Assembly: GCA_029817715.1 (NCBI GenBank)
Contig: JARUPY010000083.1
Coordinates: forward strand, 806,001 to 870,000
Direction: 5' to 3'
DNA from: Melastoma dodecandrum
Lineage: Eukaryota; Streptophyta; Magnoliopsida; Myrtales; Melastomataceae
Length of the DNA: 64,000 bases
Part shown: positions 48,308-60,599 of the stretch, piece by piece
Layout: every line of letters begins with the position of its first letter
How positions within the stretch are numbered: the first letter of the stretch is position 1
Notes under the pieces: generated by a model
Told to the model about the DNA's origin: nothing
What the model saw: only the letters and a program-made list of their open reading frames with translations
Databases searched by the model: none
Translations under genes and position numbers: made by a program

Positions 48308-49525
48308 TCAATTATTAATTGCTTGTGCTAATTGTCCGACATGGGCTTCCAAACTCCGAAGTGAAGCCAATTGGTTCTGCAAAAGAGTTTCGGTTTTAGA
48401 AATATATTTGACTAAAAGTTCTTCAATACCTAACATTTTTTCTTGCGGTTGTGGCTTTTGTTGATGAGGCCCTGGTGGAGGAGTTGGTTTCGCCGATTGT
48501 GGATTTCCCCACGAGAAATTCGGGTGGTTCCTCCATCCCGGATTGTAAGTATTCGAAAATGAGTTGTTCCTCGAGTTGGCTCCCAAGTAGTTGGCTGACT
48601 CGGCACCAGTGAAACATTGACCAGGAGCCAGATTTTCTCCACACCTCTCACACGGATAATGAATGGGATGACTAGGACCCTTTAATGCATTCAGCTTCCG
48701 AGTTAACGCATCCACTTTGGCATTGAGGGCAGCAACTTCATCAATTGAATGTACTCCAGCTACTCCTCGGGCACGCGATACTCCATGACCGTTATTAGCC
48801 ATCTGCTCGAATAGCTCCATTGTTTCCTCCGGCTGCTTGTTTAATATTGTTCCCCCTGCAGCTGCATCTATCGTTGAGCGAAGTGCATCAGTTAATCCAT
48901 CATAAAAAATTTGCACCAACATCCATTGAGGTATCTCATGATGTGGGCACACTCGTAAAAATTCCTTAAATCTCTCCCACGCCTCATAAAGTGACTCTGT
49001 TCCATGTTGTCGAAATGAAGTGATGTCATTCCGCATCTTGATGGTCTTGCTAGGTGGGAAATATTTTGATAGGAATTTTCCGGACATCTCTTCCCAGTTT
49101 GTGATGGACCTTTCTGGCAAAGAGTAGAGCCATGTTCGTGCTTTGTCCCTCAACGAGAATGGGAAGAGTCTCATTCGAATGGCCTCGCTCGACACTCCAT
49201 TATAGCGGAAAGTGTCGCAAATTTCTAGAAAGTTGGTGATGTGCCCATGTGGATCCTCCGATGGAGAACCTCCGAAACTCGAATTTTGTAGCATAGTGAT
49301 AACTGCCAGTTTGATTTCAAAGGTGTTGGCTTGGATAGTCGGCTTCACTATGCTAGAGCGTTCACGCACATGGGGCTGGGCATAATCACGCATGATTCTC
49401 GATTTAACTTCTTGATTGTTGTTCTCCATTGTTTGTTGGCGTGTGGCTTCCTTTTGCTCTCTTAGACGTAACCGAAAGGTTCTTTCTATTTCAGGATCAA
49501 AAGCAACTACTTCTCCACTGCGCAT
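48308..49525 (-). CDS. gag of element E (intact 405-codon ORF)
   Basis: Uninterrupted frame from ATG 49525 to the stop at 48308. The central gag core has LRDKARTWLYSLPERSITNW, KFLSKYFPPSKT and SLYEAWERFKEFLRVCPHHE. DAAAGG and MANNGH follow, then a cysteine-rich part (CERCGENLAPGQC), a glutamine/proline segment and a terminal coiled-coil-like helix. This arrangement is the standard Athila gag. It is the longest intact transposon ORF in the window. Confidence 0.85.
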   Translation of the reverse strand: MRSGEVVAFDPEIERTFRLRLREQKEATRQQTMENNNQEVKSRIMRDYAQPHVRERSSIVKPTIQANTFEIKLAVITMLQNSSFGGSPSEDPHGHITNFLEICDTFRYNGVSSEAIRMRLFPFSLRDKARTWLYSLPERSITNWEEMSGKFLSKYFPPSKTIKMRNDITSFRQHGTESLYEAWERFKEFLRVCPHHEIPQWMLVQIFYDGLTDALRSTIDAAAGGTILNKQPEETMELFEQMANNGHGVSRARGVAGVHSIDEVAALNAKVDALTRKLNALKGPSHPIHYPCERCGENLAPGQCFTGAESANYLGANSRNNSFSNTYNPGWRNHPNFSWGNPQSAKPTPPPGPHQQKPQPQEKMLGIEELLVKYISKTETLLQNQLASLRSLEAHVGQLAQAINN

Positions 49526-49626
49526 ACAACGTTAAGATTTTTCTGCAAAAAGATCGAAAATCAAGGTTAAAGTTGAATTAATAAAGATCTGATTGAAATT
49601 AATATTAACTGAAAATCTAGAAAACA

Positions 49627-49645
49627 GTCCCCGGCAACAGTGCCA
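49627..49645 (-). other. PBS of element E (Asp-tRNA type)
   Basis: On - it reads TGGCACTGTTGCCGGGGAC, one change from the Athila-type PBS TGGCGCCGTTGCCGGGGA, a few bases after the 5' LTR end. Confidence 0.8.
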
Positions 49646-49651
49646 AAAACT

Positions 49652-50819
49652 TGTCACGTCGAAAACGTATTCACCACGCAAGTGCACGCTATCGTACAAG
49701 TAATAAAGTGTAAGTAAGATATCGTTCCCACGAGGACTAATATAAACTTCTCTCAATTATTAAAATACAGTCAATCTTTATTATCCAACTAAGCAATTTG
49801 AGAATTAATCAAACTAAATATAAATCTAAAGGAAACGAGCAAGTAAATTGAATTAAGATTCAGATGAGAAAAGCACCTAAGGCGACGATTTCACCGGACA
49901 ATTAATCGCAAGTCATATCTCAATCAACACGCTTAAGATGATCTGGTTGATAATCTGGAATTCGGTTATCTTCCTATGCCCCTCCCGAGGTCATAAGAAC
50001 GTACATCTCTGTAAATAGTAATCACTCTATTCCTAGATAGATTAACTATCGAGTGCCTCTTAAGAATCAATTCCAATTCGATTACCTAGGTTGATTGGGT
50101 ATATTCCTATCCCGCTCGTTAATAATCTCGTCTTCCGACCAAGTTTACCCTAGGTTATTCCTCTCCCCGTGCTTAATCGAGGATTCCCCTTCCGAGTTCA
50201 CATAAATTCACTATTCAATCCTATTGGTGATCAGGCAATAAGAAAGCATTAAGAACGGACAGGAATAATCAAACCAAAATCATTCAAGTGTGTCAAAAGA
50301 GATAGACTCTTGACTAATCATCATGATCCATCTTAACCCTAGGCAAAGAAAATTAGTTCATAACCGAAATAATAGAAAACATCAGATCCATCGTAAACAA
50401 TGAAAACGACATAAAGGAAAACTAAAAGAAAAACTCCCAAAGACTCTGTCGACGGCTCCTTGTTACCAGTCGCCTCCTCCCCTCTCTAAAGGTAAAATAC
50501 AATGTTTTTATAATCCCCCTTAAACCTAGAGAATCTCTGAAAATAAGGAAAGAAAATCTTTTCTTTTCTTCCCATCGTAGCTTTAGGTCTTGTAAGAGCA
50601 TCCGGAGATCTTCCCTCTGCACAAAGTCTTCATAGTTACGCCGAGGTCCCCTTTTCTTTATATTTATCCTGAAATAGACCAGAAAACTCGGCAGTAATCT
50701 TTTCTCGGGAATAATGTGAAATAACTAGGATTATTATGCAATGAACGCAATATTTCACAAATCTAACAAAATCTACGTATGAAATTGCTCTAAATAATTC
50801 TACTTTCATAGAATTATCA
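49652..50819 (-). repeat. 5' LTR of element E
   Basis: TGTCACGTCG...AATTATCA on +, 1,168 bp, colinear with the other LTR. Short ORFs within it are shadows. Confidence 0.9.
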
Positions 50820-50824
50820 CATAA
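50820..50824. other. Target-site duplication of element E, copy 2
   Basis: CATAA, one mismatch from CATCA at 41381-41385. Confidence 0.6.
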
Positions 50825-51590
50825 AAATAAACAACCACAAATTTGTCGATGAAAGGACGAAACACCAGGTTCATCAGTTGCATGAAGGTACTCGACGCAT
50901 TCGAGAGACCAAATGACATAATCATCCACTCGTATAACCCAAATTTGATTTTGAACGTTGTCTTCCACTCGTCTCCTGCCTTCATTCGAATCCGGTGATA
51001 TCCACTCCGTTGGTCCAACTTCGAGAAAACTGTCGTCCCAAGTAACTCATCGAGCATATCATCAAGTCGAGAAATGGGAAATCGATACTTATCGGTGATC
51101 TTATTGATTGCTCGACTGTCGACACACATCCGCCATGAACCATCTTTCTTGGGAACCAAGATGGCGAGAACGGAACACGGGCCGTGGCTCTCTCGAACAA
51201 AGCCTCATTCAATGAGTTCATCGATCGGTCACTGTAGCTCTCTCGCCTCGTCGGGATTACATCGATAGCAGGTCAATTAGGCAGCGTCACTCCAGGAATG
51301 AGATCGATCTGATGCTGTATGTCCCTCAACGGGGGAAGTCCTCCTGGAATCTCCTCAGAAACACATCCTCAAATTCTTATAAAAGTGCTCGAACTCGAGG
51401 GGACATAGTCGAGGCCTACCCCTTTCCTTCCTCAAATAACATCAACATATATACGTACCTCTCCTCTCGAATAGCTCGAGTCAATTCAATAAACTTCGAA
51501 CCGTCTTCTCGAGTTTGATCTTGAGACCGACTAGCTAGTGCTTGGGTCTTCTTCTAATCAAGAGTGATGTAATATGTTGTACGTGCGCTT
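50825..51590 (-). pseudogene. Element F, 5' part: RT N-terminal half
   Basis: On - the frame 51159-50825 encodes [54 protein letters not shown] and DKFVVVYF up to the E insertion. Farther upstream are [17 protein letters not shown] and acidic linker sequence to ~51540. F resumes at 41385. Confidence 0.8.
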
Positions 51591-51599
51591 TGAAGTGCT

Positions 51600-53570
51600 T
51601 GAGCCGATCCTCCACGTTGCTCTTCGAACTGTTTCCATACATCCTCCGCGTTGTTCCACATCGTCGTCTTATTTGTGGTGGTGTGTCTGTATCCATGCCA
51701 ACCGAGTTACCCGAGCCTTCAATTATGGTGGTGGTGTTGTATCCATAGTGGTTGTTCTCAACCTACCCTTTATCTATCCCAACTCCGTTCCATTTCCAAT
51801 CGAATCCCCAAACACAACATTCCGTCCATACCCCACGTCACTCCATTCTACATCGTTAGTGACGTCTTGCTTCGTTTCGATATTAGAATAATCATTTTGG
51901 TGTCGTCTCCACATCACTAAGTACACTACCACGACCATACACTCATTAGTTAATTCATTCTCACATTCAAAATATTTCCTTACTACCTCAATGTTCATCT
52001 CGCTCAACAACTTTCATATTCATTTGCTTGTCAAGTCCGCTTTTATATCCTCGCACCTTTCTTATTTTCCACAAGTGTTCTAAATCCTCCCTTCTGGGAT
52101 CCTCCCAATCGGTAATAAAAGTGATTCTGAGTCCTCACACCTGCCACTAGGGAACATAATCCTCTCATCTCTCTCCCATCACCACGTATCGAGCTTGGAT
52201 CCTCACATCTGGTTTCCTCCATTCCTTACCATTGTCCAAACCCCATTTTCTTTATCAGTCCCTCACCCACACAACCAATACTTCACACGCTACTAGCTCA
52301 TAAGGCTCAAAGGTAGTCAAGTCAGGTGGTCAACGTTGACCACCCTCGTCTTGTTCGTGGTGGTATGCCTGTATCCATGGCCAATCGATTTACCCAAACC
52401 TTCTATCACGGTGGTGTTGCTGTATCCGTGGTGGTTGTTTTCAACCTACTATCATCTATCCCAACTCCGTTCCATTTCCATACGTATCCCTAAACACAAC
52501 CTTCCGTCCATACTCTACGCAATTCCGTTAATCACCCTTAGTGACGTCCCGCTTCGGTTCGACATTGGAATCATCATCCTGGTGTCGTTTCCGCATCACT
52601 AAGTACATTCACATGACCCTACATTCTTTAATTAATCAATTCTCACATTCAAATCATTTCCTTACCACTTCAATGTTCATCCCGCCAACAACTTCTATAT
52701 TCATATGTTACTCCACTTGTCAAGTCTGCTTTCATATCCTTGCACCTTTCATATTTTCCACAAGAGTTCAGAATCCTCCCATTCGGGATATTCCCATTCG
52801 GTAATAAAAGTGATTCCGGGTCCTCACACCTGCCACTAGGGAACTCGATTCCTCTCATATGTCTTTCATCACCACATATCGATTTTGGATCCTCACATCC
52901 AGTTTCGTTCAATACTACCTTACTTTATCTGTCCTTACCATTGCTCATACCCCGTTCTCGTTACCAATCTCGCACCCACACAACCAATACTTCACATGCT
53001 ACTAGCTCATACGGGTCAAATGCAGTCAAGTCAGGTGGTCAACGTTTGACTGGGACCCTACATAGCGTGTTGGAGCTAGGTGTGGCTACTTTCATCGCCC
53101 CACCCTTGGAGCGATGTCAATCCATGACGATCACAAAGTTTTTCGCCGCAACCAATTCTAATGAGATTATCTCTTAAACTAATGATCATCTTAAGAAACT
53201 AATTGCCCCGAAACACTATTTAATAACGTAATTATGCTAAGGGAATCATTTATGTTAATTTTCGAGACTAGTCATTTTTCAGCCGTTTTGGCCCTTAAGC
53301 CTATCTCTATAAGGACGCGATTTAAGTACTCAAGCCAACATATTCGCTTCCGCTTCGTCTACCGCTACTCTTGCGGGTGCTTCCGTAGCGCACGAGGGCG
53401 TCCATAGACGAACTTCATTGCTATTTTCTTCGCCCTCCTAGCTTGGAATAGCAAACGACATCGATCCTTGCTCAATCCTCCGTTACCCCCAATTTTGTAT
53501 TTGTGTAGTCTAATAATAGCTTATTAATGAAATTCCCATTTTTTTAAATTCAGTCAACCTAAACCTCCAA
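51600..53570. repeat. Tandem mosaic of C-type and H-type LTR segments, incl. 3' LTR of H
   Basis: Blocks alternate: C-type LTR end (about 51640-51915), H-type LTR (about 51916-52340), C-type end again (about 52342-52596), H-type LTR (52597 to ~53570). The first two blocks repeat as a unit of ~682 bp. The last part matches 63590-63960 and is taken as the 3' LTR of element H. Confidence 0.65.
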
Positions 53571-53580
53571 GTGGATTCTC

Positions 53581-54246
53581 CTTGTTCGTGATTTGTCTTA
53601 GTTTCTGTCGTGCCTCCGATTTGCCCATATAATTGATTGCAGGATCATTTGCATCAATATCCATTCCATTACTCTCCATCATAATGCAAGCTCCTTGTCA
53701 TTATTAAATCGAAATTTAAAAAATCAAGTCATTACAACATTTTCCCCTTAAGGAAATTTCGTCTCCGAAATTCCTCTTTCGAAGATGGACGGATACTTGG
53801 CCCTCATGCTCACTTCGTGCTCCCAAGTTTGTTCTTACATGTCGGCTCCCCTCCCCGACACTCGAAACATGATGTTACCTTCCCTCGAGTGGTCCATTCT
53901 TGTCATCCGATCACTTGTTCGTGTTTTCTCTTAGTTTTTGTCGTGCCTCCAATTTGTCCATATAATTGATTGCAGTATCGTTCCATCAATATCCATTCCA
54001 TTACTCTCTCAAGCTCCTTGTCATTATTAAATAGGAATTTAAAAAAAGCAAGTCATTACAACATTTTCCCCTTAAGGAAATTTCGTCTCTGAAATTCCTC
54101 ATTTGAAGATGGGCGGATACTTGGCCCTCATGCTCACTTCGTGCTTCCAAGTTTGTTCTTCCATATCGGCTCCCCTCCACGACATTCGAAATAGCGGTGT
54201 TACCTTTTTTCTAGTGCTCCATTCTTGTCATCCGATCACTTGCACA
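53581..54246 (-). repeat. 333-bp tandem duplication at the 3' end of element H pol
   Basis: Copies 53581-53913 and 53914-54246 share CTTGTTCGTG, CATATAATTGATTGCAG and TTCCCCTTAAGGAAATTTCG with moderate divergence. On - they encode the chromodomain-side tail (TWKHEVSMRAKYPPIF). Confidence 0.85.
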
Positions 54247-54249
54247 GAT

Positions 54250-57079
54250 TGTTTTATTATGTTCATGTCCTCAATTGTTTCCGCGAGCATTGCTTCCATT
54301 CTTAAGCCCGAGTTCGGTTCACACTTCCTAAGCATGGACACATGGGATACATAATGGAAATTTGACAACTCCGGAAGAATGGCAACCCAGTATGCCACCT
54401 CCCTATGCACGCCATGATCTTATATGGTCCTATGTACCACGGGTTCAACTTGTGTGCCTTACCTGTCCGGAACATTGATCTTATCGGAGATAGTTTAAGG
54501 AAGAATTCATCATCGACCTTAAATTCCAAAAGCCTCCGCCGTCGATCGGCAAAACTCTTCTCCCCGCTTTGAGCCGCCTTCATCCACTCTCAACCACGAC
54601 TATCACTTCAGTTGTTTCTCTTATTTTGTTAAACACCTTCCCTCGGCTCATTCCAACATAAGGGCGACCTACAATTCTTCTTATAAAAAGCTCAAACGCT
54701 GCAATTCCAATGCTGGAATGGTGCCTGCTATTGTGGGTGAACTCTACCAAAGGTTGATGATCCATCCAACTTCCTTTGCATTCAAGAGCACATGCCTGAA
54801 GCATATCTTCTAAGGTTTGAATTGTGGCCTTCATTTCACCATCAGTCTAAGAGTGGAAAGCGATACTCATCTGTAACTTCATATACAAGGCGTCCTGCAA
54901 ACTTTTCCACAACTTGGCCATAAATCGCGGGGTCGGAGGTGATAATATGCGGAATCCCATGATATCTCCCTACCTCGCGGATATAAATCTTCACCAATGT
55001 ATCCAAGGACCAAGTTATTTGAATTGGGATGAAGTGAGCTGATTTCTTAAGTTTATCAACTACTACCCACACGAAATTCATGTTCCGACCACCCTTGGGT
55101 TGATTTGTCACGAAGTCCGTAGCTATGTCTTCCCACTTCCACTCGAGCACCGAAGTGGCTTAACTTATCCCCCAGTTGTTGATGTTCTATCTTAACCCTT
55201 TGACGTGTAATACATCCAATCGTACTTGGCCACTTATTTTTTCATTTCTGGACCCCAGTAATACTTACGAAATTCTGATACATTTTTATGGCCCATGGAT
55301 GTATACTATAAGTTCTTTTATGTGCCTCATCCAACAATCGTTTCTTCACCTCTTCGTATCCAACATACATTTTGCCTCTGAACCTTAGCAATCCGTCCGA
55401 GGTGATCTCAAATAGTGCTCGGTTCCAAGTGTTTCTCGCGTTGGATTCAAATATTCATCTCAAGGTTGAGCTTCTCTTATTGCTCTAATCACCTTCGGCT
55501 CCACTTCTCCACGAGAAGTCGTTCATCCGGTTCCTCTAATCGGAAGTCCAAGTTACTCATTTGCTCAATCATATGTGTTTCCTCTATCATAAGACTATGA
55601 GAGCGTCATGCTTGTGACTCAACGCATCCACCGCAACATTAGCCTTTCCCGAATGGGACGAAATATTACAATCATAATCCTTTACCCAATCCATCCATCT
55701 ACGTTGTCTCATATCAACTCTTGTTGAGCGAAGAGATATTTCAAGCTTTTGTGATTCGTGTATACTTCAAACCTCTCGATGTATAGGTAATGTCTCCACA
55801 ACTTCAATGTGAATACTATCGCCACGAATTCCAAATCATCATGGGGTCCTTCTCATGCCTTTTCAGTTGTCGCGAAGCATAGGCTATCAACTTTCAGTGT
55901 CGCATTAAGACACGACCTAATCCTTGTGTGGAGGCATCACAATAAACTACGTATCCTCAAGTTCCACTCGATATCATTAACATCGAGGCGATAGTTAACC
56001 TTCGTTTGAGCTATTCAAAGCTTTCACCACACTTATCTGTCTATTGAAAATTGATTCCCCTTCTTTCTCACTAACTTCGTCATAGGGGTTAAAATCCGTG
56101 AAAATCCTTCAACAAACACCCGATAATAGTCGAACTAACCCAAAAAGCTAGAGATTTCTATTATGTTCGTAGGTCAAGGCCACTCCTTCATGGCATCAAT
56201 CTTAGCCAGATCTACTTCCACCCCCTCGGCTGGAATCACATGACCAAGGAATGATACTCTACTTAACTAAAACTTCACTTGTTCAATTTCAGATGTAACT
56301 TATGGTCCCTCAATGTACCAAGTACCATTCTCAAATGCTCATCATGCTCTTCTTGGTTCCTGGATTACACAAGTACATCATCTATGAATGCCACTATAAA
56401 GCGATCCAGGTACGGTCCAAACACTTGATTCATCAATCCCTTGAAGACAGTCGATGCATTTATCAGCCTGAAGGGCATCACTAGGAATTTAAAATAGTCG
56501 TATATAGACCTAAAGGCGGTCTTTGGAATGTCTTCTTCTCGAACTCCGACTTGATTATATCCCGATCTCAAGTATATCTTAGAATACACTATGGATCGTT
56601 GTAATTGATAAAATAAATAATCTATTTGAGGAAGAGGGCAGCTGGTCTTAATCATAACTTGATTCAACATTCGATAATCAATACAACTTCTCATAAACCC
56701 ATTTTTCTCCTTTACAAACCAAACCAGAGCGCCTCACGGTGACTCACTAGGACGTACAAAACCCTTATCTTTAAAATTCTCGAGTTGCTGCTTAAGTTCG
56801 TTGAGCTCGGCCAAGCTCATTCTTTAAGTTGTCCCGAGATTGGGGCTATCTCGAGTATCAAGTCAATAGCGAACTCCACCTCTCTCTTCGGTGGCAGCCC
56901 CAGAAGTTCTCGGGAAATATGACTCCAAAATCCCGATATCCTTCAAGGCTCGCAACTCCGTTCTCTAATTCATCATCACAACAAGGAAGGTCCCATGCCC
57001 CATCTTCAAAAGGTGTTGGGCATGCACCCACGCTTGACAACATCAAAAGCCTCCCTTCTCCTCCATGCATGGTTGTCAG
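54250..57079 (-). pseudogene. pol of element H (Del/Tekay-type chromovirus)
   Basis: On -: PR-RT linker (FPENFWGCHRRE, about 56930-56880); RT (56694-56365: [40 protein letters not shown]); RNase H (about 55810-55630: [20 protein letters not shown]); integrase (55150-54580: WEDIATDFVTNQPKGG, VDKLKKSAHFIP, TLEDMLQAC). The C-terminal part (54583-54302: DRRRRLLEFKVDDEFFLKLS) and a decayed chromodomain tail follow. Many frameshifts and stops. Confidence 0.8.
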
Positions 57080-60000
57080 GATCAAGATTCCAAGTAGAAT
57101 CAACTTGACTGTTGAATCGAATCAAATCATAAAATCGAATCGGGATCGTAAGATCTTATATTATATAACTATTTAAAATATAATTATGATATTGTTATTT
57201 TTACTATATTTATTAACATTAAAGTAAATTGAACTTATTTTAATAGGGATAATTTTACAAGTTATAAAAATGTAGAAAGAATCTTAATATTAAATATGTT
57301 ACTATATATATAATAATTATCAAATCTTTCAGACTCATAAGTATCATAAGGGTTCCAAAGATATAAATTTTGAATTTATAAAGTCATACTTCTAACAAAA
57401 AATGACTTTTTAATGTCATGTATTTCGATACTTTTGAAATCCCAACGCGGTGGCTTCAAAATGATCATTTATGCACTTTCACATCCCTTTAGATGTGATA
57501 ATCGGATAAAACTTTGTCAAGGTGCAATATGTATAAAAGTAATGGTACCAAAGCACACATCAGTGTAATAATATACCCAAATGCATTAGTATTATTCTAG
57601 ATCAGCTATTGACATGTCCACCGAGCCTTCAGGATTAGTTTTATCATCCCCCAAACCCTCATTGATTCCATCATTCACAATGCCTTCTTCAGTGGTTCCA
57701 TCATCATCACCAATAATATTAGCACACAAATCATGAGATTCATTTGCACGAGTATTCAACACCCCAAGATGTGGAACATCTTTCCAAAGCAAGATATTTT
57801 AACCACATGGATTAGTTTTAAAATCTATTTCATGAAAGCCATCAATATTAGCTTGTTCCGCATTCTCATCTTGACCTAAAATTTTCAATATTGTCATTAT
57901 TTTAAAAAAATAGAAATCACAAATATTATGCTATGAGTATATTTGTTATAAAATAATGTGCTAACCTGTCGACATTTCCACCGAGCCTTCAGGATTAGTT
58001 TTATCATCCCCCAAACCCTCATTGATTCCATCATTCACAATGCCTTCTTCAGTGGTTCCATCATCATCACCAATAATATTAGCACACAAATCATGAGATT
58101 CATTTGCACGAGTATTCAACACCCCAAGATGTGGAACATCTTTCCAAAGCAAGATATTTTAACCACATGGATTAGTTTTAAAATCTATTTCATGAAAGCC
58201 ATCAATATTAGCTTGTTCCGCATTCTCATCTTGACCTAAAATTTTCAATATTGTCATTATTTTAAAAAAATAGAAATCACAAATATTATGCTATGAGTAT
58301 ATTTGTTATAAAATAATGTGCTAACCTGCCGACATTTGGCATAACACGAATCATTTCATCTTCATCAATATCAGTGCTTCTAGAGTTCATCACATGACTT
58401 GTACCAAAAAGAGTTGGCCACTCCGTTGTACATGGAAAGCTTCGCTCCTTCTTTCTCCGTGATCCACTCATCGTTAGACAATATATCTTCAAGTTCAACA
58501 TTTATTTGCTTGAAATTTGGGACATCAACATTCCTTTTTCATTGACGCTTCATTAATTTCGTGTTATACATAACGAAAACCATGTCATTCATTTTCTATT
58601 GATGCAAACAATTTCTCCTTTTTGAGTGAACCTAACATAAAATAAAATATGTAAAGGTTAGTTTAACTATGTTAAATAATATGCAAATACACTTTCAATA
58701 ACTCACCATTTCCAATGCACTCCAATTACATTCACAACTAGGTGAGCTACAGGTTAAGCTCAAGATCCTAATGGCATGCTTTTTGAATTCACGACATCCA
58801 TCACCATAAGAATCCTGCCATTTAGCTACACTAAAATAATGCGACAAACTATTTCATTAAGGAAATTAAAAAAAAAAACCATAATGAAAGTAAAAGATGG
58901 CTTACCGGGCACTTTTTTAGTCCTAGTTAGCCTGACATTTCTTCACCCAAAAATCCCCACTCATGTTTAAAGTCTTCAATTTGAAGTTCAATCTTGATTC
59001 TTTCCTCCAAATTAGAGACCAATCATTTAATGCAATGGTACAAATCCATCTTGATGTCGATATTGTAGTCCGGATGAGATCTGCACTCATATTGAGGATT
59101 GAGAAAATATGCAGCTGCATGTAAAGGCCTATGGAGTTGGGTAGCCAAACGTTCGTCAATGATGCTCAATATTGGCTCATAGCTAGCAAGTAGCTAGAAA
59201 ACATGTATTTACATAATGAAATAAATATTTAAAGAAATTTACCTTTTTTCACTTGACCAAAATTATGCTTGATCTTCTTCTTTGTTTGGCGCAAATACTC
59301 ATAAAGAAATCCCATTGCAGGAATATCAAAGTCAACAAGCCTTAACACTTTTATAAATGGTTGTGCTGCTTTCATGCAAATCAAAACATGAGACCAAAAG
59401 TCACGACAATCCATAATAATAGCCTCAATTTATTTTCCCATCGTTGAACAAGCAAATTTACTTTTTTCCACTACCTAGAGCTGAACATAGTTATCAAAGC
59501 ATCTTTTTTCTCTAAAAGGCAACCCAAAGTCAAATTAGCAGTAGCAAAATGAGTCACAGCCGGCCTTATCCACTCATTGTTTCTGGTGATAACTATGCAC
59601 CAGTAATCACTTTATGCACCACCAATTTCTTTTCAAAATTCTCCAATATCAATCAACACAATATGCAGCACACGAAGTCCAATAAAGCATTTTCCTCTTT
59701 TCCATCATCAACTCACCTGCTTTTTTATAATTAACTACATTATCAGTGACCAATTGGATGACATTTCCTTCACCAACCTTCTCAACAACCTCATCTAACA
59801 TTTGAAAAATATTTTCAGCTATCTTTGAAATGGTCGTATTATTTAAGAAGACAAAAACACAGTTCCTTTGGGACTATTTACCAGAAAATTACATATAGAT
59901 CTTCTTTTGCTGTCTGACCAGCCATCGAACATGATTGTACAATCATTTTTTTGCCTATCTTCTTTATACTCTTCAAGCAAGATCTTCATTTTTTTAACTT

Positions 60001-60560
60001 CCTTCTCCAATAATGTTGCTCTGATTTTATTATATGACGAGGGCTTCAATCCTGGACCATGTTGAGCAATTACTTCCACCATTTTCACAAATTCTTGATT
60101 TTTCACACAATTAAAAGAAATTGCACTTGTATAAAAAAGAAGCAACCAATTTCCTTTCATGCTTTCTCCCTCAAATGTTTTTTGAAGATATGGTTCATAG
60201 TTGTTTGATAGGGCTTCTTCACAAAATAATCAAGCTTTTCCTTTCCTTTATTTTGCATCATGTCCACAATCTGATCATCCTCTCCAAAATCAAGAATTTT
60301 TTTTTCTTTTTCTTAGCCTCCACAACATCATTTCTTAAGATAGCCAATATTTTCTTTTCACGTCTTCAGGTTCTTTGGTACATTGTTCAACATTTACACT
60401 CGTACCACCTAAATGATGTTTTAAGCGATAAATTCCCCTGGCTCGAGTAATAGTTGGCTTAACAGACAAAGAAAACTGTGGATACTTCCATTGGGTAGAA
60501 GGTGACGACCCTACTGAATCGACTATGATATTGGGTGTTAGCTACCACTCCAATTCCTTC
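57080..60560 (-). mobile_element. hAT DNA transposon inserted in element H
   Basis: Transposase pieces are in order on -. First the tail of a BED-type finger region (GIYRLKHHLGG, about 60430-60390). Then DUF659 (60160-59843: CTIMFDGWSDSKRRSICNFL, VNSPKGTVFL), then DFWSHVLICMKAAQPFIKVLRLVD (59414-59229). After that comes WLPNSIGLYMQLHIFSI-type sequence (59159-58923) and C-terminal acidic exons (58501-57592). It separates gag from pol of H. Terminal inverted repeats and the 8-bp duplication were not identified, so the ends are approximate; CAGGATC at ~57078 is a candidate end. Confidence 0.75.
57617..58336 (-). repeat. 360-bp near-identical tandem duplication in the hAT transposase gene
   Basis: Copy 1 (57617-57976) and copy 2 (57977-58336) match essentially base for base; differences are seen only at the outer few bases. 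Each includes an acidic exon (LGVLNTRANESHDLCANIIG) and a flanking GTTAGC splice-donor-like site. Confidence 0.95.
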
Positions 60561-60599
60561 ATCCTTATTGCCTGGCTTCAATGAATAACTTCCTTCAGA

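Larger units (their letters stand above)
41386..50819 (-). mobile_element. Element E: Athila-lineage Ty3/gypsy retrotransposon
   Basis: Two LTRs, PBS, gag, protease, RT, RNase H, integrase and PPT are all present, in that order on -. The Athila assignment rests on the gag (SFGGSPSEDPHGHITNFLEI, DAAAGG), the CDLGAS protease and the Asp-tRNA-type PBS. It is nested in element F with a near-perfect 5-bp duplication. LTRs differ by several percent by eye, so the insertion is not recent. No env-like ORF was found. Confidence 0.9.

Noticed and set aside
44301..49525. Possible endogenous pararetrovirus or env-bearing retrovirus
   Set aside because: No movement-protein, coat or env-like frame. LTRs, PBS, PPT and domain order identify an Athila-like retrotransposon.
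57080..60560. Domesticated hAT host gene
   Set aside because: Frames are short and interrupted and it sits inside a dead chromovirus.
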